The notes under the pieces: generated by a model
The model's input: only the letters and a program-made list of their open reading frames with translations
Told to the model about the DNA's origin: nothing
Database searches by the model: none
Position numbers and translations under genes: made by a program
Assembly: GCA_015680685.1 (NCBI GenBank)
Contig: MNCI01019084.1
Coordinates: 539,577-603,576, forward strand
Source: Gnetum montanum
Lineage: Eukaryota > Streptophyta > Gnetopsida > Gnetales > Gnetaceae
Direction of reading: 5' to 3'
Length of the DNA stretch: 64,000 nucleotides
Part shown: piece by piece, positions 1 to 12,830 of the stretch
Layout of the letters: each line of letters opens with the position of its first letter
Position numbering within the stretch: the first letter of the stretch is position 1

Positions 1-609
1 ATTTTTACTAAATAAATTAGGATTGACAAACTTTGACATAGACTACCAAGCTTTAATCCAACTACAAAAAAAAAAAAGATATATATAACAAAATAGAACT
101 TTCAAACATTGAGAAACAACTTAGGAAGAATTAAGAGAAGAAATTAGAAAAATACAAAATAAGGAATAATTAGAAACATTGCAAAATTTGTTAATAATAC
201 CTCAAAGTTTAGATAAGAACATTATTTAACAATAGATCCACAACACTATTTAACAAAATATACAAAACAACTCAACATTATGAAGAAGTCTAAAAATATT
301 GAAGAAGTACAAACACCTTTAAAATATTTGAAACAATTATGAGAGAACTTAGAAGAATCACCAAAATGAATAGGAAAATCTTGTAAATCAAAAATAAGAT
401 GGACAACCCAAGAAATAAAAGATTTCCAAATAAAAGATGAAGAAGAGGTATTGCAAACATTAGAATGTGAATATGAAAATAATATGGAAGCTAACTTACA
501 TGAAAAGATTAGAACTAATTTGTAGCTACCTAAAAAATGATGGAGAAGATAGTAATGGGAAAAAAACTAATGGATGGCAAGTACAGAACATCTGTAGGAA
601 AAAATATCT
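1..609. other. Unassigned AT-rich sequence
   Basis: No domain, LTR or RNA gene can be recognised here. Plus-strand frames give short Lys/Glu-rich stretches broken by many stops. The pol relic of the neighbouring minus-strand element becomes unreadable at about 610, so this is either very decayed pol or another insertion. Confidence 0.4.
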
Positions 610-1879
610 GACTTAAAGAACTAATTTCTGATAAAGTAGAGAGGCAATGGACATGTCAAAGATGGTAAGGTAGATGCAAAATAGTTTACCCTCTTGCAGA
701 GGATAGACTATCGGTAGTTATACCAACTCTTATTTAAGCTTTTCAAAGGCCTATTAGCATTAAGCCATCCACTCATGAACCCCTTTCTTAAGCAAGTGTT
801 TCATGAGTTGTAACTTATCCACAAGCCTAGCAATAAACCTATGAATAAACTATAATCTATCTTGGAATCCTTGAAGCTCCTTAAGATTGGTAGGTGCTAC
901 TAATTTGGATATGGTCTTAACCTTATCAAGATCAACACATATCCCTACTTCAGATACTACAAAGGCAAGCATCATACTAGTCTTGACACTAAAGACACAC
1001 TTCCTGGGATTGATCCTAGGCTCATACTTGAGACATTGTTTAAGCACAAGGTCTAGGTAATTAGCAAGGTCATTGGTTGCTTTGGATTTAATGACTATAT
1101 TGTCTATGTAATCGTTGAGCAAACTTAGCATGTAATCATTAAAGATATAGTTCATGGCTCTCTCGTAGGTCGCTCCTTTGTTCTTAAGGCCAAAGGGCAT
1201 CATAGTATAGCAAAAGGTACCCCAAGGGATCATGAAGATCATGCTGAGTTAGTTCTCTAGGTTGATCCTAAAGTGGTTGTATCCCAAAAATTTATCCATA
1301 AAGGATAACAAGACATGTTTGGTTGTAGTATTCATAATTCAATCAATACTAGGCAAAGGGAAGTCATCCTTGATAGTTGCTTTATTTAGGTTTCAGAAAT
1401 CAATGCAAATATGAATAATCCCATTCTTCTTGGGGACTACCACTATGTTGGACACCCATTCTACGTAGTCAATAGCCCTAATGAAACCATCTTGGTAGAG
1501 TTTTGAAATCTCATCACGAACTACCAAAGCCAAATTAGGTTTAATCTTGCGCTTCTTTTCCTTAACTGGTTTAATGCTAGGGTCTATTATGATTCTGTGT
1601 TGGTGAGGAACTTAGTTTAAGGGTTTTCTCCCAATCACCGTGTGTTGTAACAAGGACCTCAACTAGAGAGTCTTCAGTCATGTTGCTAGCCTCAAGGTCA
1701 AAGGTTTTAACTATATTTTAAGTTCATTCTAAGGATTTCTCGACAGGGGCTATGTGGTTGATAAGACTCTCAAGCTCAAGATCTAGGCAATCAAGGTTGA
1801 TATACCATTCTATCGTACAATGAGGTCCATTTAGGCTCAAAGATAGACTGACATGCTCCTAGGTACTCATACTTCGATC
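610..1879 (-). pseudogene. pol: E4 pol fragment: linker, reverse transcriptase and start of RNase H
   Basis: The translation follows E1 pol closely: the leader with the NITEDPL-like block, the RT fingers, the palm with PWGTFCYTMMPFGLKN, the connection region with LKELQGFQ, and then the start of RNase H. The catalytic YVDD is changed to YIDN, so the second Asp pair is damaged. There are in-frame TGA, TAA and TAG codons and an internal deletion between leader and RT. The first readable codons follow CAG|GATCG at 1884-1880, the same place as the proposed splice acceptor of E1 (TTGCAG|GACAG). Integrase is absent. Confidence 0.85.
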
Positions 1880-2095
1880 CTGCATGTCAACCATAAGCAC
1901 ATTAAGTGGCACCTAGGTAAAAGTGCATAAACAATGCTAAAATGCTATAAAATCATGTAAATACATGTCATTCCAATGTAAACAAGGTCATTCAAGGCTA
2001 CAAATAGGGTAAAAATAACCAAACAAAATGCAATAAATGTTAAACAAAGGAAAGTATAACAAATAAGGCTACAAATGATCAACAAAAGCTACATT

Positions 2096-2448
2096 TTTAC
2101 TAGTTTTAGGCCTTAGTAGGCCATGATGCCAATTTAAGATCATAGTGGTCCATTGTCATATGGTGCCAAATAGTGGTCAAGGAAGGTCAAAACCCACTCT
2201 TAGATACCAATCAATAGCTAAATAGAGGAAAATATGGCTATGATAAGGTAAACAAAGAAAGTATAAGCCTATGTAAAGGCCATACTAGGTCAAGAAGGTC
2301 AACAATGTAACACAAGGCTAAAAACAAGTTGAAACATTCATGTAATAAGGTCAAATCAAGTAAAACAAGCTACATATGATGAGACTTGGATAATATGTGT
2401 CAAAAAAGGAATAGGTTCTACTAGTTTTAGGCCTTGGCAGGCCATGGT
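2096..2448 (-). repeat. Two stray hairpin-repeat units (GGCC type) in the E4 spacer
   Basis: Units at about 2096-2128 and 2417-2448 read, on the minus strand, GGCC-loop-GGCC followed by TAAAACTAGTA or a close variant. This is the same stem and tail as the array after protease in E1 (54938-55232). The rest of 1880-2500 shows no coding potential and is part of the spacer upstream of RT. Confidence 0.6.
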
Positions 2449-2499
2449 TTAGGGCTACAAGGCTGTTAGGTAAGTTTGGGCATTAATTAGGGTTATTTT

Positions 2500-5450
2500 T
2501 GGGCCATTTGGACCTAAAAATCAAGAGTTTTGACACTTTCACGCTCAGCCCCCCTATTTCCACACTAGCCAACATGGAAGGAGTGATGCATGGAAACCAA
2601 GGAAAGTATATTTTGGGGCATCTAGAGGTCCAAAATTGAGGTTTCAAGGCCTTACCAAGGTACTGCAAGGCCAAACCTATCAAAATTGGGTCTCCTAAGG
2701 TTGATAAAGGTCAAAAAGTAGGTTTTGGAGCTTAACCCTTTATTTTCATGTTGGCCAGCATGGAAGGGAGGGCTCTCAACATGAAGAATCAAAATCCAAG
2801 CCAAAACAAGATCAAACAAAGTCAAATTGGTAGCTGGAACCCAAATCTAAGAGTTGTGCATTCCCTAGCTTCATTTGGAGGTCATTTTAGTTCGTTTTGA
2901 GTGCCAAGATAAGTTCAAATTGCTTCCCCCTATTTTTCCATGTTGACCATGATGGTCCAAGCATGGAAGAATGGGGGTGCACTTGTTCTATGATTTTGGG
3001 AGGGTTTGGAAGCACATTGACAATGTTTCTAGGCTTCTAGGACTAGGGATCATCATTTTCCAAGTTTCTGGCTAATTTTGATCATGTTTAGAGGTCATTT
3101 AATGACATCTAAGTTTTCATCTTTTGTTTCCATGTTGAGGGAGTTTCTCTAGTATGGAAGATTAGGGGAATGATTTTTTAAGAATAAAAAAAGATCAACA
3201 AAGAATAATCTTAAGGCTATGAGGTCCTAGGCTTCTCCAGCATAGATTTTTGGGCTTCAGGAGTGTCATCTTGCCATAAGAAATGGAAAGGTAGCTTTAC
3301 CCCCATGTTTCTATGGCATCTAGGGGGGAAGGGGCCTTCTCCAGCATGGATGAAATAAGAATACTAGATCTAGGTCAATTTGAATCATAATCAACTATGC
3401 ATGTTAGCTCCCAAATTTACCGAGGTCAAGGACTAGGATTTTAGGTCAATATTTGGTAGTTTTTGGTGTTTCTAAGTAGTTTTTGGGATTTTTCCTATTT
3501 TCCCATGTTGAGGATAAATTTTCTAGCATGGATTAGGTTGGAAGGATAAATGGAAATAGTTTTTTTCTATTTGAGATCAATTTTGCAAGGTTTGAGGGCT
3601 CTAGAAGGTAGAAACATGGTCGTAGGTCATACATAAAGCTATCTAGTATCAATTTAAGATGTTTGAGCACTATTTTTGAGGTCCCCCTCTGGCTCCCCCA
3701 ACCTCTCCCCCCAAGTTTCCCCCTACTTCCACACTAGCCAGCATGGAAGAGATGGCTCCCAACAAGGAAAAACCAAGGGACCCTACTTTTGCTACTTTTT
3801 ATCATTTCTAACCATGCATGTGGGTTTCCTATGTTTCTATTGTTGATTATTGATTCCTAGGGTCAAAATTTGGTCATTTCAATGTTATTTAGGTGGTTTT
3901 TAAATGTCCTCCAGTTTCTTTGAGTATCTATTATTAAATGAACAAGTTTTTTGACTATCTATGTTCAGTTTTGGAGAGTCTAAGGCTTATGAGATATGCA
4001 AATAGGGTCCTAGGATGCACACAAGGCTTTCTAGTGTCTATTTGAGGTATTTAAGGGTCATTTTATGAGTCACCCCCTAGTCTCCATGCTAGCCAACATG
4101 CACGAGGTGACTCCTAGTGTGAAAGAGCTATAGGACCCTATTTTCTAATATTTTTTGGTAGTTTTGGCTATCTATGCATATCCACAGGGTTGTCAATGTT
4201 GATTATCAATGCCTAGGGTCAAACTTTGGCCATTTTAAGGGTTGTAAGGGAGTTTTTTGGCTTTTCCCCCTTCATCCATGTTAGGGCCTAGATGCTTAGT
4301 GTGGATAGGATCCCTCCCACAGTGAAAAACTAAGAGGAGGCAAGTTTTTTTTTGTTTTAGTTAACTTCTAAAAGTTTGGTGGCTTCCAAAATGTTAACTT
4401 GCTTTTGGAAGTTAGTTTTCATGCAATATTCCATAGATTTGACTTTTCCCCTTTCATCCATGCTAGGGCTAGGATGCTCAATGTGGATGAGATCCTTCTC
4501 AACATGGAAGAACCTTAGGGAGTTTATTTTTATTTATTTATGGCATTATATTATCTTGTAGAAGGGCTATCAAGGTTTTGGTGCTTGTACAATGCAATTT
4601 GATGTTGTTTCCATGCATATGGGATCCTTGATTGACCTTCCTAGCTACATCCACATTGTTTCCATGTTGGGCAGTGTGGAAGAGGTTTCCCTAGCATGGA
4701 TGAACCAAGGATGTTAGATCTAGGATAGTTCAATAGCCAATCCACCATGCATATCAGCCTCTGAGGTTTCTAGTGTCGACAGTCAATGCTTAGCATTAAG
4801 TTTCACTAATTTGGAGGCTCCTAAGTGCCTCATGCAATCACCCCCATTTTTCCATGCTAGGCATGATGGGCTAGAATGGGTGAGAGGGGAATGGTAGTTT
4901 TGTTCCATTTTTACCACTTTTGTAGCTTTTGAAAGCTCTAGAGGATTTCGATAGGATCTAAGGGTCACCAAAGTAGTTCATTTGGTTATTTCAGGTTATA
5001 AATTAAATTTTCTTGCATACACCCTAGGATTCCACACTCAATCCACGCTAGGAAGCATGGAGGAAGGGTTCTCTAGTGTGGAACACACTATGGATGGAAA
5101 CTCAACTTGGTTTAATATCAAACTGGGCTATCGAAGACTGTGACGGAGTACTAGACTTGAAATGACTATTAGGCAGTTTATATAGGCAATTTTGGTCATC
5201 AACCAATCCATCCATGCTGGGGCACAAAGTATGCCTAAATGGAGATGGGTCTAGGAAGTTTGGATAGATTTCTAGCATTATCATCTACCTTCTAGATTCA
5301 TATATTCTTGCTCTTTCCTTCATGCTACTTAGACACCATAGTTGGACCAATGTTGGAAATCTTTGGAATTTGGATGGAATGGAGGTTCTACGCTATCTTA
5401 AGGGAAGATCTAGTTCTTCCATGCTAAGAATGGATGTTGTTGGATACAAA
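2500..5450. repeat. Degenerate tandem array, ~190-bp period, about 15 units
   Basis: A palindromic core close to TCCATGCTAGCCAGCATGGA recurs near 2560, 2745, 2935, 3125, 3310, 3495, 3725, 4085, 4275, 4450, 4665, 4845, 5045, 5210 and 5420. Spacing is about 165-230 bp, with one double step near 3905. Units also share blocks such as AGGGTCAAANTTTGG upstream of the core. The array lies between the RT exon and the 5' end of the antisense gene relic, where E1 has only about 400 bp. Tandem repeats in untranslated parts of Tat/Ogre elements are known and can seed satellites. Units are strongly diverged, so the period was estimated by eye. Confidence 0.65.
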
Positions 5451-5454
5451 AAGC

Positions 5455-8400
5455 CCTTCTAGACTATGCCAAAGTATAGTTAGTATAAAGCTGACAATAT
5501 GCTAATGGTGGCACATAGAGTCCACACATTATTTTAGAACTCGCCCAGCACTGTGTATCACCTACAAGGGTAAGCATGGTTATTATAATGTTTTTATGCT
5601 TTTTTGGCTTCGTTAATTAAACCACCTCTTCTAACTTTGTCAAGTTTATGAACTTATTTTAGGTATAGTGTCAATGATCAAGGCTTGATCACTAAAGATC
5701 AAACCTTGGTGATGGCTCAAACTACCTTAGATGAATATACCAAGGGCTCCCAAATCAGAACTATTGTGTATGAAAAGTTAAGAGGGGACTTTGATGAATA
5801 CACTAAGAAATTTGACCCTATCTACAAGAAGTGTGTGGCTAATAGGATGATACACAACTAGTGGGTGGGCCCCAAGAGCACCTAGATCATATCCTTACAT
5901 ATGGGACCTTTGCTCAAACCACATAAAAGAAGAAGAAGAAAGGCAAACATAAGAACTATAACATCTAATTTTTTATGATCACTAAATTTTTAATTGTTCT
6001 ATCATTTCAACTTGTTATTACACATGCCTATGTTGATGATAAACATTTGGTTGTTGCCGTGTAGGACCTTCCACCTCTGTTGAAGTCACCTTACCACTTT
6101 TAGGACATCATGAGGATATTCTCATCCTAAAGTTTGGTGAGGTGATACTAGCACAAGAGTAGTTGAGGGGACAGGTGCCTAGATACATCCAAGCAAACAT
6201 TAAGCATGTAGGTTTGCTTGATTTTTTTATGGCACCTATCCCTTCCATCCCCTTTACAAAGATGTTGCACATCATCATCTCCTTCAACAAAGAAGCTGAT
6301 CATTTTAGCACCACCATTTGAGGTATTGCCAATTATCATGGCCATCAATGAGGGCACCTTTTGCAACTTGTTTGGTGTTCCCACTAATATAGCAAAGGTT
6401 ACCACTAGAATAGTGAAGGAAGTGGTCCATCATGATGAAGTGTTGAAGTGTCTTGGTGCTAGCATGGGTGACTCTGAAACTTCCATGAACAACTTCTCTA
6501 ACCCTAAGGCAAAGGCACCATATCCTTTGTTTAGGTCTTGTGCATTTTCCAAACTATTTTTACAAAATAAGGTAACATGGATGGACCTTTAAGAGTTTCT
6601 TGATGGATGGTATCAAATTCAACTAGGTGGCTACTTTGGCTATTGGGCTCCACGATGAGATATTTAGACTCCACAATGATACCTCTACCATGATTCACAT
6701 GCATTTTTAATTCTTTGCATGTTACTTGAAGAAATTCACGAAGTTTTTGGTGGTATGGAGGAGTAGGCAATGTGTTTCCTAAGACCTAGAGCAACTTTCT
6801 AGGCCTTGAACAAAGCACATTTATCCAACCATGTAGGCCCATAGCCCACTAGATGAGATGGATGATTTGTTGTTTGTTACCACTAGGGATCTTGGTTTTA
6901 AGCAAAGTGAATCCCCTAACAACATGGAGGAGGAGCCTCTCATGATTCCGAAAAGCATTTTGGAGGCCAAATGGTGATGTAGAGAAGCCAAAGAGGTAGC
7001 TAGATCCAAGCTTAAGAGGCCTATAGAGGTAGCACCACTAGTATCAAAGCAACCCACCCAAAAGAAGCTTAAGTTTAAGCTTACGACATCACATCAAGTG
7101 GTTACAGTTATGCTTTATCTATATTTTGGCTATCCTATGTTTTAAGATTTTATGGCTACATTATCGTTTCATGTGCTAATCGATTTTCTATGTGTTATGG
7201 TTATAAATAAGCATCAAGACATGGTAGCCCAAGCTACCATGGAGGAGGAAGCACACAGACATGAAACTGCTATAATAAAGGAGGAAAGAAGATGTGTAGA
7301 CAAGGTACTCTTATAGTAGCATGAGGTTGAAAGATTTACCAATGTAGATATAGATGATGTAGATGGCTTGTTCAGTGAGGCAGTACCAAGTAAATTCCAT
7401 GTCATCATCCCAAATGGAGAAGAGCAGGAGCTAGGTATACACATGTCTTAACGCTTCTTGTTATATCCTGTTATTTTAAGTTTGGTTTTCTTCCCAACCA
7501 TTTGATGATTTTTATGCTTATAATAGTTCTTGAACCACCAATGTAGGCCCTTGTCCCTAAGCTTCATGTGAAACCATGGGTAAAGGCCCTAGAAAAGGTG
7601 GAGTTCATGCATGGGATGGCTAAGGACATCATCGATTGATTACAAGAAGTTGCATTTGAGATAGGTAGGAACTTTGTTTTCTATGCTTTAGTCATTTTTC
7701 TATGTCATAGGTTGTGTTTAGGTTGTAAACTATGTTTATGGTTGTATTTTATGTTTATGCAGTGGCTTCTATGAAGTAGAATCCCATCTGAGACATGGAG
7801 ATTAACTCTTTACCGAAACTTCCCTTTGATGTCTTTAGTGTACCCTTGAAGTTATACGAGACTACTACTAATCTAGCAATATTGTGTGCAAAAACTTCAT
7901 GAAAGCTAGAGAGGTCCAATGAATCTCTATGGAAGAACATTGTGGCCTGGAGGGAGAAAACTTAACAGCATGAGGAGATGATCAGAGTTCTCCAAGATTG
8001 CAAGGCCTTTGTGGAAGCCCAAGTGGCTAACTTAAGGAAATTATAGATCAAAGATATCACATGGGCCCACTATTGGCATGCCAAGATAAAGTAGCACTCT
8101 CATAGGAGATGGTGGAGTAGCACATGCAAATGTATCTCATCTCTTAGAAGGTTAAGGATTGGAAAGATCACTATGCTTGGGTCCTAGAGTGGGGTAGAAC
8201 ATAAAAGGACTAGAAGCAATATTATAAGGTTAATTTAGAGGCCTACCTAAAGTGGCTAAAGGAGGAGTTAGTTGAATGGCACAAGAGAGAGATATTCATT
8301 CAAGGGATCAAAGTGGTGAGTGCCTATAAGCTCTTTGAGGGCACTCTCATGGTGGAGAAATCCCCTACTCCTTAGATTACCATTGTTACAGATGAGACAT

Positions 8401-8760
8401 CTATGACTACTATCACCCAGGAACCACTTACTTTGACCATAGTAGATAAGACTAGCATCCTCACTAGTGTTGATCTTGGGGATATTGACTAGGCCAATAC
8501 GACAAAGGACCAGACTCTCCATCTTTTAGAGGATGGCCTTCAACATCTACCCTCAAAAGTCATGGAGCCATAGTCCCCAGAGGTTTGATGTGTTCCATGT
8601 TTTAGTTTTATTTTAAGTTATGGTTTTGTTTAAGTTATAGTTTTGTCTATTGGTTACTGATTGGCCATGTGTTGTTGTATTTCAAGTATCAAGAGACATT
8701 AGTGACCCTAGCGGTGAGGGTGGGGATGACCCACCACTTCCTCTTCCGGATGCCCCTTAG
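5455..8760 (+). pseudogene. E4 antisense multi-exon gene relic (homologue of the E1 antisense gene)
   Basis: The gene runs opposite to the gag and pol of its element. Exon ends are recognisable by comparison with E1: exon 2 ends at 5569 (GG|GTAAGC); exon 3 starts at 5663 (TTTTAG|G); exon 4 starts at 6065 (GTGTAG|G) and holds LFGVP and PLFR motifs plus the block ending in a LVV-like core; exon 5 ends about 7434 (AG|GTATAC); exon 6 is about 7545-7664; exon 7 is about 7763-8582 (coiled-coil-like); exon 8 starts at 8687 and ends in an acidic tail at TAG 8758-8760. Exon 1 and the start of exon 2 are gone or lie in the tandem array. Many stops and at least one frameshift make it non-functional. Function is unknown. 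Confidence 0.75.
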
Positions 8761-9539
8761 CATCCTCCATCTATCCCTTTTAGCTTGTTGGCTATTTATT
8801 TTTATTTTTATGTTGATGGCTATTGTTAGCCAAGACTATGTTATAGATGACTTATTATTTTTTAACATTTTCCACATAGTATGGCCATGGCTATGTATGT
8901 TATAAGCACTTTAAATTAAAAAAATTTGGTTTCATTCTTGGCTATATATATTGTTCTAGTGTTATAAACATTTCAAATGGCTATGTTGATGATTTTGATT
9001 ATAATGTTAAATGGATACACAATGTGTTTAAAGGCTAAATGTAAATAGGATGAAAAAGACATTTGCTAGTTTTAGGCCATGGCAAGCATGGGTTATATTG
9101 TTTTGCTAGTTTAAGGCCATGGCAAGCCATGTCATGTGATTATTTTTTCTAGTTTAAGTCCATGTTGAAAAGAAACTATATTTTTTTGGCAATTTTCTAT
9201 TTTAAAGTTTTTATGGCTTTTTAGTTTATATCGTTATAATTAAGAAAAATAAAGAAAGAAAGAAAAAAGGCCATAATAAATGAAAATGTGAATAAAATAA
9301 ATTTCTAGGATATATGCATAAAAAGTAGAATAAAACATAGGAGAAAAGGTAATAATTGGTCAACAAAGAGAAAACTTAGGCTAAATAATTATGGTACAAT
9401 TAGTTATAAAGGTTATACAGGCATGGCATGGAAGAAGTAGGGGGGCACATTACTTGTGAAAACTCTTCCTAATCTTTAAAAGGTTAGGAAACATATAAGG
9501 CTTATTCTACACAAGATTGTACTCACCATCCAATTCACT
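8761..9539 (-). repeat. E4 hairpin-repeat array (9061-9165) in the spacer between convergent genes
   Basis: Three units are visible on the minus strand near 9064, 9110 and 9160. Two carry GGCC-type stems or a near variant with a TAAACTAG tail. The remainder of this spacer is AT-rich and non-coding. The position, between the end of the antisense gene and the end of protease, is the same as array A in E1. Confidence 0.65.
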
Positions 9540-10330
9540 AATGATGTTGAATAGGAGTTCATCACATGACAAATCTTGTTGCTCATTGTTGTTGTTCTTG
9601 GCTTACTTCTCTCTTTTAAGTTGATGGATTTCATGGTTGGGAGTTTCCTCCTAAAGATCCACTACATACCCTTGATTTATGTTCACATTGTTGATAGCCA
9701 GGGGAACTATGCTATCACCATGAATAATGATTTCATCTCCTTCATAAAGGAGGTGAATCTCTTGGTGAATAGGTGAAGACACAACTCATAATTGAGCCAA
9801 CCAAGGTCTTTCCAAGATAAGGTTAAACCCTGGCATCTTTGCCACCACTAAGAAATTGAAAATTATGGGGAATTACTCCCCTATCACAAAGCCCACCTTG
9901 ACAACAACCCTTGATCCATTAAATAACTTGAGAACTATGGTTGTTTTAGGCTATATCTACTTTGTTAAGCCCAAGCATTCAATGATGGTGCATGGGATGA
10001 TGTTTGTTGCAGCTCCATCATCAACATGCATTCGATGCACCTTAAATTTCCCCATCCAAATTGTGATGAAAAGAGGAGCCCTAGTTACTTCACCATTTTG
10101 GGGATTGGCCTTAATTTTTCTATCATGAAATACCAGTGATGTTGACTTTCCTTCCCTTGGTGAGGAAGGAATCATTATTGCATGGATAGATTCCTCATTA
10201 GCTAGGATGTCCTTACTAATGGAAATGGAAGTCAACATATTGACTAGCATCTTACAATGTATGGCAAAAGTCATGATCATGTCATACAACCTCAGAGTTG
10301 TGTTATTTTTCTTAAGAGACTCTCTAACCT
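9540..10330 (-). pseudogene. pro: E4 aspartic protease domain of gag-pro
   Basis: The minus-strand reading has the LYDLxMT start, then HVDDGAATNIIP, which is the catalytic Asp motif in the DDG form typical of Tat-like proteases. The second hallmark block follows (FNLILERPWLAQL, then SSPIHQEIHL). ILGRPW has become ILERPW, and stops interrupt the C-terminal part. Protease follows gag in one frame. Coding similarity fades at about 9500, where E1 has its proposed splice donor. Confidence 0.85.
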
Positions 10331-12790
10331 AATCTATCGCACTAAGGAATTTTTTTCATTAGCTATGGGCTTTTCACCTAAGTGCTGCTTCACTTCCTCC
10401 ATGTGCCCCAAAATGTGAACTTTAGTCTTAGGTTGTTGGGGCCTTTCCTCTTTTTTCTAGTTTTGGATTTTGGGATCCTCTTGTGATTCACTAGTTTAGG
10501 TAGGTTGGGCAAAGGAGGCCATGGTTATAGACAATATGGAAGTGAGCTTTAGTGGGCCCACTTCCTTCCATGCCTTCGTTTTCTTGTCATCCTTGTTGCT
10601 AGGCTTTTGCCTATGCATATTATTTTTCTTGGTTGAAGTCTTTTGGCTGTCAATTGTTGGTTGTAAGGAAGAGGTAGTAGCATTGGCCACTATAGAAGTT
10701 TGTTGTATGGTCATGATCATTGGTTGGGCTATCGCTAGTTGGGTCATGTTGGGTTAGGGCACCCTGATGAAAAAAGGCTCCCTTGAAGACACCCACAATG
10801 GTACTCTCATGACAAAATTGGATCTTGAGCTAGTGGAAGCTAAAGAGGCTCTTTCATCATGAGGGGATACTTGAATCACAAATGGTTCCCTCACCCATCT
10901 TCGATTATCATCAATGTTAAATGCTGAAATAACACAAGGGTTATTATTAACATTCAATGGGTCCTTGTACACTTGCATCGAATGATTTTGTGATTAGATT
11001 AATTTGGGTCCTTTATCTATCATTTTCTCCAAGTCATCCTTCAATGTAAGGAAAAATTCTATATCATGATATAATGGCCTCAAAGGTTAATGGCTAGTTA
11101 TCTCGATTGTTCTTAACAGCAGCCTTAAATGGGTTGGTACTTGGCCCCTAGTTAGTTATCTTTTCCTCTTTGGTTATTATTGCTACAACCTTGTTATTTT
11201 ATTTTTTATCTTTCTTGTCCCTCCACATGTGTTGATTTTTGTATGCTACATATACTGGATCATGACTAGCCTCCATAGCATCCTCTATATTCTTGGTCTA
11301 GGAGAACACTTGGCTAAGGGATCGTAGATCAAGGTAATAAAGCTTGGACTTGATAAAATTATTAACCATCACCTTAAATTTAGCCAAAAAATGTGTTTCA
11401 GCTATAGGCTTCAGTATTTCATTGGGCATACCATTCCATCATTGGATGAACTTTTGCATAGGTTTTAGCTGTCCTTACTTGACCTTCATTAGTTGGTTAA
11501 GCATGGTGTCAGACTTCAAGTTATACTTGAAGTGGTTAACAAACTAGGCTATCAAGTCCTCAAGGATGATATGAATCCTTTAGGTAAGACATTGTACTAG
11601 TCAAGTGCTTTTCTAATCAAGGACATAGGAAAAATCCTAATGGTAGTATGAGGCCAGTAAACACACAAATTGAAAGGTTATAAGGTGTTTGTTAGGATCA
11701 CCTTCTTTGTTATACTTGTTGAATTGTGGAAAAGGGACACCAAGAAGAAGTGTCAAGGATGGAACCATAGGATTGATGGAGTCAGCTTGGTAAAAATCCA
11801 TGCTCTTGAAACTTTGAAAAGTAGAGGCTTTAAGCATCTTCAACTTCTATATCAAGTCTTGGATAATCTAGAAGGCCTAATCTAGGCCTTGTGATGATCC
11901 AATTGGCTGTGGAACTTGCACATATGGTTGTGGTATTTGTTGTGAGGCTTGTGGCCTCACTATTTAGTTGTAGGATGGAAGGGAGTGATTGCGTTATGAT
12001 CATAGTTTATGGGCCAAACAGGGAAAAAGATGTTTGTGTCAATATCTAAGGCACAAATGGAACAACAGGGGTATGTAAGCCCTGAGTCATCTAGGATACT
12101 ATGGTGGGTCCCACATGTATGGTTAGGGGCTTTGTGGTGGTGAAAATCATCACTGATGGCTACACAGATCGAGGCTATGTGGAAAAAGACATTAATTGGT
12201 TATAGGTTGTTGGCTATGGAATCAACTAAGTTTGATGCATGGCTATGACTGCCGTGGGATCAACCGTAGTAGGGTAAGAGGGAGTAGAAGATGGCAGTAC
12301 CATACCCATGGAGAAAACAAAGGCATTAAGGGAAGGCTTAGTGACCTTGGGGATTTCTTGTCAGAACAACCCTTGTAGGATGTTTTCAAGATTAAATTCT
12401 ATCCTAAAATCATCCTTCTCTTCCTATTGTTCCTTTGAACTATGCTTTTCATCCTCCACCTTCATATTGATCAATTAAGCTAGGATGCCAACATAGATAT
12501 TATTGAGGGATATTTGGTCATACGGGGAAGGGATATACTCCTTCTCATTCTAGTGTATGAGCTCAAACTCTCTTTTGGATTCTGCTTCCATACATGGAAT
12601 TAGCATGCTAGTGCACATTTTGGCATAAATATAATTGTAATGATCTTCATTTATGGCCAAAATGTCAGGAATTTTCCCTCTAATCCTTAAAGACTACCTA
12701 CGCTCGATGATAGTAGGGTCTTTAAGGTCATAGAACCTTATGGATTGTTGGCTAGATCCCTCGTTAATGAAATTAAAAGGTAATTTAGTT
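10331..12790 (-). pseudogene. gag: E4 gag relic
   Basis: From right to left the reading follows E1 gag: an N-terminal block with a YNYIYAK-like core, a proline/threonine-rich linker, a capsid-like block with FNKYNKEGDPNKHL (about 11700-11843), the LKDDLEKMIDKG block after the zinc knuckle, and a C-terminal linker with repeated PFVIQV/FVMRVP/PFFIRVP motifs (10754-10978). The Cys/His knuckle is decayed. Many stops and frameshifts are present. The N-terminal limit is approximate. Confidence 0.8.
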
Positions 12791-12830
12791 TACTACTAAA
12801 AATACATGGTTATAATGTTAGAAAAGGCTT

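Larger units (their letters stand above)
610..12830 (-). mobile_element. E4: old family-1 Tat/Ogre-like Ty3/gypsy element, truncated at both ends
   Basis: Reading the minus strand from the right, the order is gag (12790-10331), protease (10330-9540), hairpin repeats (9165-9061), an antisense gene relic (plus strand, 5455-8760), a long tandem-repeat spacer, and pol (1879-610). This is the order seen in the much younger E1 (49023-64000), so the layout is inherited. The right LTR and PBS are not visible, and the left end stops inside RNase H, with integrase, 3' UTR and 3' LTR missing. Most CpG is lost and all three stop codons occur in the reading frames, so this is an ancient copy. The right limit is approximate. 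Confidence 0.8.

Noticed and set aside
1-609. Possible endogenous pararetrovirus or other coding relic
   Set aside because: A Cys-containing plus-strand reading near 640-720 proved to be the reverse of the E4 RNase H; no viral hallmark remains in 1-609.
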